Positions 8,007 to 16,150 of a stretch of DNA of 29,845 nt are shown in pieces. The notes under the pieces were generated by a model, which did no database searches, was not told the DNA's origin, and worked only from the letters and a program-made list of their open reading frames with translations. Position 1 is the first letter of the stretch; the number at the start of each line of letters is the position of its first letter. Source of the stretch: Chloroflexota bacterium (GTDB lineage Bacteria; Chloroflexota; Limnocylindria; Limnocylindrales; CSP1-4). The stretch is taken from positions 1-29,845 of the forward strand of contig JAJYGO010000416.1 in the NCBI GenBank assembly GCA_021785115.1, given 5' to 3'. Position numbers and translations under genes: made by a program.

Positions 8007-8027
8007 GACGGGCCGAAACCGCCCGTC
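8007..8027 (+). terminator. Hairpin after the foldase gene
   Basis: GACGGGC (8007-8013) pairs with GCCCGTC (8021-8027) around a 7-nt loop, about 50 nt past the foldase stop and about 50 nt before the cupredoxin start. No U-tract follows, so termination is only suggested. Confidence 0.4.
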
Positions 8028-8075
8028 GCGGCGCGGCGTACTCCCCGGCAGGAACTGCGCAGCAGGAGCGATGCC

Positions 8076-8699
8076 ATGGCCTCGTCCCGGCCGGCCCATC
8101 GGTACCATCGGCTGATCCCGGCGCTGGCGCTCGTCGTCGCGGCCTGCTCCGGTGCCGCGGCAACGCCCGCGGCAACGCCTGCCGCATCGCCGCCCGCGGC
8201 CGGATCCTCGGCGGCCACCTCGATCGCACCCGGCAACGGAGCGGGGGGTGCCTCGGCGTACGGGACGCCGGCGAGTGCCGCCGCTGCAAGCGCGGCCCCC
8301 GCGTCGCCCGCGCCGGCAGCCTCTGCCGTGACGACCCCCGCCACGCCGACCCCCACGCCCGTCCCGGCCACGCGGCCGCCTGCCACCCCCGCTCCGGCGA
8401 CACACCCGCCCGCCACCCGGCCGCCCGCGACGCCGACACCGGCCCCGAAGGCGGCGACCGTGACCATCGTGGACTTCGGCTTTCAGCCGGCGACGCTCAC
8501 GGTCAGCGCCGGTACCCGGGTGACGTGGAAGAACACCGGCCAGGTCGACCACACGGTGACGGCCAACAACGGTGCCTTCGACAGCGGGTCCATCGCGCCG
8601 GGTGCCTCGTTCTCGTTCACGTTCAGGACCGCGGGCACCTACGCGTACCACTGCTCCATCCACCCCTTCATGGCCGGGACGGTCATCGTGAAGGGGTGA
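8076..8699 (+). CDS. Cupredoxin (amicyanin/plastocyanin-like) lipoprotein
   Basis: This is a small blue-copper electron carrier anchored outside the membrane, 207 residues. A signal peptide ends in the lipobox VVAAC, so Cys24 is probably lipidated. About 95 residues of Ala/Pro/Thr spacer follow. The C-terminal 95 residues form a type I copper domain (VTIVDFGFQPATLTVSAGT onward). The ligands are visible: His159 in VDHTV, then Cys193, His196 and Met199 in YHCSIHPFM, the C-x2-H-x2-M pattern of amicyanin and plastocyanin. ATG 8076 is preferred over the out-of-frame ATG at 8071 because AGGAG lies 7 nt before it. The redox partner is not encoded nearby. A hairpin terminator candidate follows. Confidence 0.93.
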   Translation: MASSRPAHRYHRLIPALALVVAACSGAAATPAATPAASPPAAGSSAATSIAPGNGAGGASAYGTPASAAAASAAPASPAPAASAVTTPATPTPTPVPATRPPATPAPATHPPATRPPATPTPAPKAATVTIVDFGFQPATLTVSAGTRVTWKNTGQVDHTVTANNGAFDSGSIAPGASFSFTFRTAGTYAYHCSIHPFMAGTVIVKG

Positions 8700-8735
8700 C
8701 GCCGCTGCGGCGCGTCCGCCGGACGGCGGCGATGG

Positions 8736-8761
8736 GCCGGGAGCGCCCGATCGTTCCCGGC
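8736..8761 (+). terminator. 10-bp stem-loop after the cupredoxin gene
   Basis: GCCGGGAGCG (8736-8745) pairs with CGTTCCCGGC (8752-8761), with one G-U pair and a 6-nt loop, 37 nt past the cupredoxin stop. The wobble pair is only allowed in plus-strand RNA, which favours it as a plus-strand terminator. It lies between convergent genes. A shorter CGTCCG/CGGACG palindrome sits at 8713-8725. Confidence 0.5.
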
Positions 8762-8831
8762 AACCGCGCACGGTTCGGGGGCGCGGCTGCCAAGCCCGAC
8801 GGGCCCGCCGGGGACGGAGCCGGACCGCGCG

Positions 8832-9542
8832 TCAGCTGCCCTTCAGCGCCTTGAGGCGGGCCTCCACCTCGAGCTCGTCCGAGTCGCTGTCCAGCGCCGC
8901 GAACTGCTCGTCCAGTGACGAGGCGGCCACCTCCGCGCGGCCCCTGGCCACCGCCTCCTGCCGGCGGATCCGCTCCTCGAACCGGTTGAGCTCGCTGGTG
9001 GGATCCATCACCGACGCGTCGCGCAGGGTCTGCTGGACCTGCAGCTGTGCCTGGGCCATCTTGGCCCGGCTGACCAGCTCGTCGCGCTTCTGCACCAGCT
9101 CCTCGCGCTTGGCCCGCAGCTTGTTGAGCCCGTCCTTGAGCTTGTCGACCAGCTCCGTCTGCTGCGCGATCTGCGTCTCGAAGGTCTTGACCTGCTCCTC
9201 GTAGCTGAGCTGCCGGCGGAGCGCGACCTTGGCGAGCTCGTCGAAGCGGTCCGCCTCGGTGGCGTTGCCCTCACCCCGGAGCTCGTCCGCCTTGCGGGAG
9301 GCCGCGGCGGCCTTGCCGCCCCACTCGGCGGCGGCGGCGCGGGCCTCGGCCGCGTCGTCCTCCACCATCCGGAGGTTCCCCACGGTCTGTGCGACCGCGT
9401 CCTCCGCCTCGGCCATGTTGCTGGTGAAGTCCCGGATCAGCTGGTCGAGCATCTTCTCCGGGTCCTCCGCGCCGTCGATCAGCGCGTTGACGTTGGCGCG
9501 GACCAGCTGCCCGATCCTGCCGAGGATCGACGTCTGTGCCAT
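8832..9542 (-). CDS. pspA: PspA/IM30 (Vipp1/LiaH) family envelope-stress protein
   Basis: PspA-type proteins bind stressed inner membrane, assemble into large ESCRT-III-like oligomers and limit proton leakage. The protein is 236 residues, normal for the family. The N-terminus ILGRIGQLVRANVNALIDGAEDPEKMLDQ is the conserved opening with its membrane-binding amphipathic helix. The rest is almost wholly alpha-helical coiled coil (about 25-190), ending in a short acidic segment and LKALKGS. ATG 9542 has AAGGAG about 9 nt upstream. It lies 70 nt downstream of the TPM-domain gene on the same strand, so the two are probably co-transcribed. No PspF, PspBC or LiaRS regulators are in view. Family assignment is firm. 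Confidence 0.94.
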   Translation of the reverse strand: MAQTSILGRIGQLVRANVNALIDGAEDPEKMLDQLIRDFTSNMAEAEDAVAQTVGNLRMVEDDAAEARAAAAEWGGKAAAASRKADELRGEGNATEADRFDELAKVALRRQLSYEEQVKTFETQIAQQTELVDKLKDGLNKLRAKREELVQKRDELVSRAKMAQAQLQVQQTLRDASVMDPTSELNRFEERIRRQEAVARGRAEVAASSLDEQFAALDSDSDELEVEARLKALKGS

Positions 9543-9612
9543 CTCGTGGTGCTCCTTCCCTGCCCTCTCGGCTCCTGAACGTCACGGCGCGCCCCGCGCA
9601 CCCGCCCGATCA

Positions 9613-11715
9613 TCACCAGCTTCCGCCGCCGCCGAATCCGCCTCCCCCGCCGAATCCGCCGCCGCCGCCGAATCCGCCGCCGCCGCCGAAGCCTCCCCCG
9701 TGTCCGAAACCGCCGAACCCGCCGCCGCCCCAGGGCGTGCCGCCCCATCCCCCGCCGTGCCGTCCCCCACCGAGGAGGCTCCCGAGGATGATCCCGCCGA
9801 TGATCGCGCCGGTGGGATCCACCGCCCGGGGCGCACGCGGACCGCCGCGCCCGTTCCACGCATCGAAGTCGGAGGACGCGATCCGGTACGCATCGTCGGC
9901 CAGGCGCTGGGCCTGCTGGGCCTCGGTGAGCGCGATCGCCGGATCCGTTCCGGCCGCCGACTGGGCCTGTTCCATGTGGCGCTGCGCCTCCGCGAGCCGG
10001 GTACGTGCCTCCCGCCCCACGCCGTTGCGCCGGTCGCCGATGTAGTCGGCGGCATGGGTCACGCTCGCCTGCGCGGATGCGAGCGCCGTCTGCAGCGCGG
10101 CCCGCTGCCGGGCCAGCTGCTCCTCGGCCGCCCGCTCGGACGCGAGGACGCGGTCGGCGGCCGCGTGCGCCTCCTGGGCGCCCTTCAGCGCAGCGAGCGG
10201 GTCTGGTCGCGCCGCGGCCAGGACGCCCCTGGCGGCCGCGAGGCGGGCCTCGGCCTCCGAGAGCGCGGTGCCGAGCGATGGGTCTCCGACCCCGCGCTGC
10301 AGGGCGGCGCGGGCGGCCGCGATGTCCGCCTCGGCTTCCGCGATCTCCGACTGGACCCGTCCCCTCGCCTCCTCCACCGAGGCCACGAGATGATCGATCG
10401 CGTCGAGCAGGGACCCTGCCTGCGCCAGCGCGGCCTGCCCGGCCCGGGCGGCGTCCCGGGCCGCGTGCGGGTCGGGGGGCGTGGCCGCCAGCGCCGCCTG
10501 GCCGCGCGAGGCGGCTGCGGTGGCGAAGTCGATCCGCTTGCGCGCCTCCGCCAGGTTCCCGCTGACGGGCCCGCGGCACGCGTCCGCGTACGCGGCGAGG
10601 CCCGCCTCGGCGGCTTCGGCGGATGGCAGCCGGGCCGCGAGCGCCGCCGCCTGCCCGGGCAGTCCCGCCAGGATCTCCGGGGCACGATGCTCGAGGTCGC
10701 GCAGCTCTCCGAACCGCTGTCGCTGTGCGCCGATGATCTCGCCCACCCGTCCCGCCCGGGCGACGATCTCGTTCAGCATCTTCTCCCGCGTGGGCGGATC
10801 CTCCGGGATCGCGTCGTCGAGCTGCTGGCGGACCGCGAACGCGGCCTTCAGCTCGTCGCGGGCCGCCGAGAGCGCGGCCCTGAACGGCTCCACGTCCTCC
10901 GCGCTGAACTCGGCCTCCGCGAACCCCAGATCCTGCACGGCGTCGCGCACCGAGTCGTCGGCCTGAATCAGGAGCTGGTTCGCCTGCCGGGCCAGCTGTC
11001 CGGTCCGGCGGTCGCGCTCCTCGGCCGCCAGGTGGGCGGTCCGCCAGCGGCGGACCCAGCCGCCGACCAGGGCCACGCCGAGCACGACGATGACGAGGCC
11101 GACCAGGATCACCAGGAGTCCGCTGCCCGGGCCCGACGAGGTGCCCCCGGACGAGGCGCCCCCGGTGGACGGTCCGCCGGGCGCCGCGCCCCCCTGGCCG
11201 GCCGCTCCCGGCACGGCGCCGCCCGCCATCGCCCGGCCGAGGCCGTTCGCGAACGCGACGATTCCCCCGGCATAGTCGCCGGCCCGGAACCGCGGCTCGA
11301 GCGTTGAGCTGAGCAGCGCGTTCACGTCGGTCGCGGTCAGCGAGCCGAGCGCCCCGTCCTGGTAGTAGCCGTACCGGCGATCGGAGACCGCCACCAGCAG
11401 CACCATGTCGTTGCCGCCGAGCCCGTTCTGCGTGTATGTCTCCTGGGCCAGCTCCTGCGCGGTGACGCCACCGCTGGTGGAGACGAAGGCGACGTACAGC
11501 TGGACGCCCTGGGCGTTGAGCAGCGCATCGAGGGCGGACTGCACGCTGGCGGCGCCACCGCCGAGGGACCCCGTCTGGTCCGTCACCTGGCCCTGCAGCC
11601 TGGGCGCGGACTGGCCGAGGGCAGCCGACGCCAACGTCAGCGCGAGGAGGAGCGCCCCGCCGAGCGCAAGCGCACGCCGCGGCAGGCCTGGAGTCCGGTG
11701 CATCGTCAGGGCCAT
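9613..11715 (-). CDS. TPM-domain membrane protein with long coiled coil and Gly-rich tail
   Basis: A signal peptide (residues 5-33, LALGGALLLALTLASAALGQ) leads to a TPM domain (about 40-165, TLP18.3/Psb32/MOLO-1 family) with DQTGSLGG, ETYTQNGLGGNDMVLLVAVSDR and YGYYQDGALGSLT. A Gly/Pro/Ser linker and one membrane segment follow (about 190-215, GLLVILVGLVIVVLGVALVGG), placing the TPM domain outside. About 400 residues of Ala/Glu/Arg-rich predicted coiled coil are then cytoplasmic. The end is a GGGGFG repeat tail finishing in GGGGSW, as in YgcG-type proteins. At 700 residues it is much longer than a simple TPM protein of about 250-300. ATG 11715 (weak AGGGCGG upstream) or ATG 11703 could be the start; a TTG lies at 11754. 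It is immediately upstream of pspA, suggesting a role in membrane stress. Confidence 0.85.
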   Translation of the reverse strand: MALTMHRTPGLPRRALALGGALLLALTLASAALGQSAPRLQGQVTDQTGSLGGGAASVQSALDALLNAQGVQLYVAFVSTSGGVTAQELAQETYTQNGLGGNDMVLLVAVSDRRYGYYQDGALGSLTATDVNALLSSTLEPRFRAGDYAGGIVAFANGLGRAMAGGAVPGAAGQGGAAPGGPSTGGASSGGTSSGPGSGLLVILVGLVIVVLGVALVGGWVRRWRTAHLAAEERDRRTGQLARQANQLLIQADDSVRDAVQDLGFAEAEFSAEDVEPFRAALSAARDELKAAFAVRQQLDDAIPEDPPTREKMLNEIVARAGRVGEIIGAQRQRFGELRDLEHRAPEILAGLPGQAAALAARLPSAEAAEAGLAAYADACRGPVSGNLAEARKRIDFATAAASRGQAALAATPPDPHAARDAARAGQAALAQAGSLLDAIDHLVASVEEARGRVQSEIAEAEADIAAARAALQRGVGDPSLGTALSEAEARLAAARGVLAAARPDPLAALKGAQEAHAAADRVLASERAAEEQLARQRAALQTALASAQASVTHAADYIGDRRNGVGREARTRLAEAQRHMEQAQSAAGTDPAIALTEAQQAQRLADDAYRIASSDFDAWNGRGGPRAPRAVDPTGAIIGGIILGSLLGGGRHGGGWGGTPWGGGGFGGFGHGGGFGGGGGFGGGGGFGGGGGFGGGGSW
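9622..9693. repeat. 18-bp tandem repeat (about four copies) coding for Gly/Phe tail
   Basis: The element GCCGAATCC recurs at 9631, 9649 and 9667, and GCCGAAGCC at 9685, an exact 18-bp period. On the minus strand it encodes GGGGFG units at the end of the TPM protein. This is a coding repeat, not a CRISPR array. Confidence 0.85.
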
Positions 11716-12018
11716 CCACTGCGCCGCCCTGGCCATGGGCAAGGCGGGCGGCAACGCTGGGATGGTGAGCCGTGCCGGCGACGCGGGCCAGTGCCATTCG
11801 GACGCGCCCGACGGAGGTCCCCGCGTTCCCGACCACGGACGGGTCGGGACACCGGCCGTTCGGCCCTCCGGCTTCCCTCTCGCATGACCCGCGTCGCCGG
11901 GCCGTCGGGGTGAGAAGCTACCGCCGATGGCTGGGGCTCGCGCCTCTCGCGATCCGCACTGGCCGTCGGCAACGGCGCCCGCGGTCGGCTGTCCCGGGAC
12001 GCCGGAGGGGGGTCAGCC
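11716..12018. other. About 300-bp divergent intergenic region
   Basis: This region separates the minus-strand TPM gene from the plus-strand unknown gene at 12019. I found no convincing -10 box, hairpin or small gene. Both promoters must lie here. The only clear signal is the strong GGAGGGGG ribosome site at 12005-12012, 6 nt before the ATG of the plus-strand gene. Confidence 0.5.
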
Positions 12019-12999
12019 ATGATCGGCTCGCCCGGCGCGCTCGTTCCCCCGACCGTGACCCGCATGCGGCGCGAGGTCGTGGATCCCGCCGAGGACTGGG
12101 AGATCCCCGTGCCGTCGTCCGTGGCGGCGCGACTGGATCCCGAGGGGCGAGGGCCGCGCCTCTCGCGGGCGGCGTCCGAGGCCGACCTGCCGCCGGGCGT
12201 TCTGCGCCTCCTCCGGTACGCCTGCGGGCCGCTTCCGCTGGAGCGCACCTTCCTGCTGGCGCCGTCCGCCCGTCCGGTCGACCGCTCGTGCCGACGCTTC
12301 GTCTCCACGCCCGTCCAGGTGCTCGGGTTCGGTGATCGGGCGACCGGCCTGTGGGTGGACCGCGGTCGGCGCGAGCCGGCGGCGATCGTCCCGGTGGCAC
12401 GGATCGGGGCCATCGAGGAGCTGGCCGTGCTGCGGTGCCGGCGCCTCTCGGTCCGGGCAGCCGACGTGCGGCTGTCGGTGCGCTACTCCACCGAGACGGG
12501 GGGCGTGCTGGCGGGGGCGCTCCGCTGGCTCCGGCGCCGGGCGGCCGGCGATGCCCAGGGCGACGTGCCCGCGGTCAGGTGCTGCGCAGTCGGGGCGGAC
12601 CGGATCCCCGGTGCGTGGCGGCAGCTGATCGAACTGCTGGCCGGGGACGCCGGGCCCGGTGGCATCGCGGCACTCTTCGGACTCGCGCCGGACGTGGTCG
12701 GGGACGGGGTCGTCCGCGGCGCGCTGGTGGTGCTCAGCGCGACCGAGCTGCTGATCATGATCGGTCCGGACGCCACGGAAGCGCCGGATCTTGCCGGGCC
12801 TGACGTCCTGGCCATGGTGGACCGACTCGCCGTGCCGAGGCATGCGCTGCAGTCCGTGACCGCCACGGACGACCGGCTGGTGGTCCGTGCCTCCGGCGTC
12901 GAGCGATACCTGTCGATCGGCGCGACGCTGGCCCAGGCCGCCGCCGAGCTCGTGGAGACGGCGGGCCCCACGCATCGACCGCTGACGGTCTCGCGCTGA
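12019..12999 (+). CDS. Unrecognised protein, possibly two PH-like beta domains
   Basis: I do not recognise this protein (326 residues). ATG 12019 has a strong ribosome site (GGAGGGGG) 6 nt upstream. There is no signal peptide or membrane segment, so it is probably cytoplasmic. Residues about 75-165 have alternating hydrophobic strands, with VQVLGFGDRATGLWVDRG, IVPVARIGAIEEL and a basic LRCRRLSVRAADVRLSVRY stretch. Residues about 225-315 show a second similar pattern (ALVVLSATELLIMIG, LAVPRHALQSVTATDDRLVV). The strand-strand-loop layout, with 'IPVxRI' and 'VPRxxLxSV' cores, resembles bacterial PH-like domains. A helical stretch links them. It is followed after 180 bp by the PAS/EAL gene on the same strand, but a separate promoter seems to lie between. 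Confidence 0.75.
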   Translation: MIGSPGALVPPTVTRMRREVVDPAEDWEIPVPSSVAARLDPEGRGPRLSRAASEADLPPGVLRLLRYACGPLPLERTFLLAPSARPVDRSCRRFVSTPVQVLGFGDRATGLWVDRGRREPAAIVPVARIGAIEELAVLRCRRLSVRAADVRLSVRYSTETGGVLAGALRWLRRRAAGDAQGDVPAVRCCAVGADRIPGAWRQLIELLAGDAGPGGIAALFGLAPDVVGDGVVRGALVVLSATELLIMIGPDATEAPDLAGPDVLAMVDRLAVPRHALQSVTATDDRLVVRASGVERYLSIGATLAQAAAELVETAGPTHRPLTVSR

Positions 13000-13033
13000 C
13001 GCCGTCGAGGGCCGCGCGCCGGTGGGACCTTCG

Positions 13034-13061
13034 TCGACCAGCCGCTGGCCGATCGTAGGAT
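13034..13061 (+). promoter_or_regulatory. Promoter candidate for the PAS-EAL gene
   Basis: TCGACC (13034-13039, four of six matches to TTGACA) is followed after 16 nt by TAGGAT (13056-13061). Transcription would start near 13068, giving a leader of about 110 nt before the ATG at 13182. Confidence 0.45.
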
Positions 13062-13181
13062 GGCCGCCGCCGGCCCTCCCGGTGGACGCTTGCGACGGTG
13101 CCGGAGAGGGCACTGCCCTGGCGACCAGCGTCCCGCAGGCAGCTCGCGGACCGTACGACGGGGTGAGCAGGGAACCTCGTG

Positions 13182-15983
13182 ATGGGAGACACGCGAGCCG
13201 ACCGGTCCCGGGCGGCTCCAGCATCCGACAGCACGCCGCCGGTGATCGGGCCGGCGGCCATCGGCCTCGACGAGATCGAGGCGGTCGCGCAGATCGGGTC
13301 CTACACCACCGACCTGGTCACCGGGCGCTGGGTGAGCTCCCGGGGGCTCGACGCGATCCTCGGGATCGACGCCGCGTTCGACCGCACGATCGACGGCTGG
13401 GTCTCCCTCATCCACCCGGACGACCGCGAGGCGACGCACGCGCACTTCACCGAGGAGGTCGTGGGGCGGGGCCGGGCGTTCGACCGCCGGTACCGCATCC
13501 TGCGCCGGTCCGACGGGGCGGAGCGCTGGGTGCACGGGCGCGGATCGCTCGTCATCGGCGGCTCGGGACGGCCGATCCGCACGGTCGGCACCATCGCGGA
13601 CATCACCGAGCAGCTCGCGGCCCAGGCGGCGCTGGCGGCGTCCGAGGCCCGGTACGCGGCGATCTTCGAGGGAACCGCCGAGGCGATCCTGATCGCCGAG
13701 CACGCGACGCACCGGTACCGGTGGGTCAACCGGGCCGCGTGCGCCCTGCTGGGCTACACCCGCGACGAGCTGCTGGGGATGCGGCTCGAGGACCTCCATC
13801 CCCGGGAGGCGCTGCCGCAGATCCTCGAGCGGTTCGCGTCGGTCGGCAACGAGCAGATCGCCGAGGCGCACGCGATCCCCTGCCGGCGCAAGGACGGGAC
13901 CGTGATCCTCGCGGACATCCGATCCTCCAGCACGCTGGTGGACGGCCTGCTCTGCAACGTCGCCTTCTTCACCGACGTCACCGAGCTCCGCGAGCTCCAT
14001 CGACGCCTGCAGCTCAGCGAGCGCAACCTCGCCGAGGCGCAGCGGATCGCCCACATCGGCAGCTGGGAGTGGGATCTCGCGACGGATGCCGTGCAGCGGT
14101 CGGTGGAGCTGCACCGGATCCTGGGCGTGGAGCCGGGCGCGATCCCCGCCGCCGCGTCGGCCTTCCTGGCCTACGTGCACCCGGACGACCGGGACCGCAT
14201 GCAGGCGGCCGAGCGGGCCGCGCTGCGGGGCGACGGCCCACCCGAGCTCGGCTTCCGGATCGTGCGACCGGACGGCGACGTGCGGACGGTGCACGAGAGC
14301 TGCGAAGTCCTGCGGGACGCCGACGGCGCCCCGATCCGGATGATCGGCACGATCGAGGACGTCACCGAGCGGGTGGCCGCGGAAACGGAGCGGAGCAGGC
14401 TCGCCACCGCGGTCCAGCAGACGTCGGATGCGGTGGTCATCACCGACCTGGCGGGCACCATCGAGTACGTCAACCCGGCCTTCGAGCAGATGTCCGGCTA
14501 CCGGCGGGAGGCGGTGACCGGGCAGAACCCGCGGATCCTGAAGAGCGGGCGGCAGTCGGACGCCTTCTACCAGTCGCTGTGGGGGTACCTGACGCGCGGC
14601 CGGGCGTGGAGCGGGAGGTTCATCAACCGGCGGGCGGACGGCAGTCTCTACCAGGTCGAGGCGACGATCTCGCCGATCCGGGACGCGCAGGGCGCGGTGG
14701 GCGGCTACATCGGCGTGCAGCGGGACGTCACCGCCCTCCAGGCCGCGCGGTCCAGCCTCGCCAGCGAGTTCCGGGAGCGCGCCCAGGTGGCCGCCGCCCT
14801 GGCCAGGCTGCAGCCGAAGCCGAGCGCGGCGGAGACCGCCGCGGACATCTGCGGCGAGCTCTCGGGCCTGCCCGGGGTGGACGTCGCCGCGATCATCAGC
14901 TTCCAGGACCCGACGCATGCCCTGGCCCTCGGCGTGGTCGCGCCGACGGGCTTCCCGCTGGCCGCGGGCCAGGAGCTGCCGCCGAGCCGGGCCGCCTACC
15001 TGCACGAGCGGGCCGCGCTGGGGCCGTGGGCCGAGGCGTTCCGTCCCCGCGCCGCGGACGGCGCCTACGGCGCGGCGATGGCGTCGCTCGGCGTGCGGGC
15101 CAACGCGTACGCGCCGATCCGCAACGGGGAGGGCCTCCTGGGCCTGGTCGCCGCCGGGACCCGGGACGAGGCGTACGCGCGGCACCTGGTCGGCCAGCTT
15201 CCGGCGGTCGGTGAGTTCGCCGCCACCGCCAGCGCGCTCCTCGCACGCGACCTGGAGGGCGACCATCGTCGCTCGCGGCTCCACGCGCAGATCGCCGGGA
15301 TCATCGCCGAGCGGGCGTTCCACCCGGTCTTCCAGCCCATCGTCGACCTCGCGGACGGGTCGGTGGTGGGCTACGAGGCGCTGACGCGCTTCTCCGACGG
15401 AACGCGCCCGGATCACCGCTTCGCCGACGCCTGGTCCGTGGACCTCGGACCGGACCTCGAGCTCGTGACGCTGCAGACCGCGATCGAGGTGGCGCGCGGG
15501 CTGCCGGCCGGCCGGTGGCTCGACCTGAACGCATCCCCGCGCCTGCTCGCCGACCCCGACCGGGTGCGCGCGGTGCTGGAGACGGCGGACCGGCCGGTGA
15601 TCCTCGAGATCACCGAGCACGACACGGTCGCCGACTACCACGCCCTCCGCGACGCGCTGGCGCGGCTCGGCAGCTCGGTCCGGACCGCGGTCGACGACGC
15701 GGGCGCCGGCATCGCGAACTTCGCGCACATCGTGGAGCTGCGGCCGGACTTCGTGAAGCTCGACCTGGGCCTGGTGCGCGGGGTCAATGCCGATCTCGGG
15801 CGGCAGGCGATGGTGACGGCCATGCGCCAGTTCGCGCGGACCGCCGGGTGCCGCCTGATCGGCGAGGGCGTGGAGACCGAGGCCGAGGCGAGGAGCCTCG
15901 CCAGCCTCGGTGTCGACTTCGGCCAGGGGTACTTCCACGGCCGACCCGAGCCGGTGGAGGTACTCCGGCGCGACCGCCGCTGA
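13182..15983 (+). CDS. Multi-PAS, GAF, EAL-domain c-di-GMP phosphodiesterase
   Basis: This predicted c-di-GMP phosphodiesterase (933 residues) has stacked sensor domains and no membrane segment, so it is cytosolic. PAS domains lie at about 30-145, 150-270, 285-400 and 405-520; each of the first, third and fourth is followed by a typical DVTE/DITE boundary. A GAF-like domain follows (about 540-680), then EAL (about 695-925) with no GGDEF domain. The signature EAL (YEALTRF, Glu732) is intact. The LNAS Asn, the ILEITE Glu, FVKLDLGLVRG, IGEGVETE and FGQGYF are also present. The usual DDFGTG loop reads DDAGAG, keeping both Asp residues. Activity is therefore expected but not proven. ATG 13182 is preferred to GTG 13179 because AGGGA lies 8 nt upstream. 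The opposing GGDEF enzyme is encoded 1.5 kb downstream. Confidence 0.92.
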   Translation: MGDTRADRSRAAPASDSTPPVIGPAAIGLDEIEAVAQIGSYTTDLVTGRWVSSRGLDAILGIDAAFDRTIDGWVSLIHPDDREATHAHFTEEVVGRGRAFDRRYRILRRSDGAERWVHGRGSLVIGGSGRPIRTVGTIADITEQLAAQAALAASEARYAAIFEGTAEAILIAEHATHRYRWVNRAACALLGYTRDELLGMRLEDLHPREALPQILERFASVGNEQIAEAHAIPCRRKDGTVILADIRSSSTLVDGLLCNVAFFTDVTELRELHRRLQLSERNLAEAQRIAHIGSWEWDLATDAVQRSVELHRILGVEPGAIPAAASAFLAYVHPDDRDRMQAAERAALRGDGPPELGFRIVRPDGDVRTVHESCEVLRDADGAPIRMIGTIEDVTERVAAETERSRLATAVQQTSDAVVITDLAGTIEYVNPAFEQMSGYRREAVTGQNPRILKSGRQSDAFYQSLWGYLTRGRAWSGRFINRRADGSLYQVEATISPIRDAQGAVGGYIGVQRDVTALQAARSSLASEFRERAQVAAALARLQPKPSAAETAADICGELSGLPGVDVAAIISFQDPTHALALGVVAPTGFPLAAGQELPPSRAAYLHERAALGPWAEAFRPRAADGAYGAAMASLGVRANAYAPIRNGEGLLGLVAAGTRDEAYARHLVGQLPAVGEFAATASALLARDLEGDHRRSRLHAQIAGIIAERAFHPVFQPIVDLADGSVVGYEALTRFSDGTRPDHRFADAWSVDLGPDLELVTLQTAIEVARGLPAGRWLDLNASPRLLADPDRVRAVLETADRPVILEITEHDTVADYHALRDALARLGSSVRTAVDDAGAGIANFAHIVELRPDFVKLDLGLVRGVNADLGRQAMVTAMRQFARTAGCRLIGEGVETEAEARSLASLGVDFGQGYFHGRPEPVEVLRRDRR

Positions 15984-16012
15984 TCCGCCGCTCCCCGGGC
16001 ACGGCCGGCGGA
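15984..16012 (+). terminator. Hairpin directly after the EAL gene
   Basis: TCCGCCG (15984-15990) pairs with CGGCGGA (16006-16012) around a 15-nt loop, starting at the base after the stop codon. It is a modest terminator candidate without a U-tract. Confidence 0.35.
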
Positions 16013-16150
16013 CGCACGGCTGGCGTCCGAACCCGTCAATCCTGATCTATCGGGTCGGATTTCCCGGCCCGGACGGGACCATCGGCCCTCCCGCCAGCGG
16101 CCGTCGCTGCGGTTCACTGCGCCGGTGCAGCAGTCACTCGTGATCGACCT

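Noticed and set aside
6705..8771. Long minus-strand open frame opposite the foldase and cupredoxin genes
   Set aside because: Arg/Gly-rich translation without motifs; the plus-strand genes explain the region.
9622..9693. Regular 18-bp repeats that could suggest a CRISPR array
   Set aside because: There are no spacers; the repeats are head to tail and encode the Gly-rich tail of the TPM protein.
9229..11307. Long plus-strand open frame opposite the TPM gene
   Set aside because: Shadow of the coiled-coil gene on the minus strand; composition is not protein-like.
12483..15938. Very long open frame (over 1100 codons) on the minus strand, opposite the PAS-EAL gene
   Set aside because: It is a GC-rich shadow: its composition is Arg/Gly/Pro/His-rich with no recognisable domain, and the opposite strand has an unbroken chain of PAS, GAF and EAL motifs.
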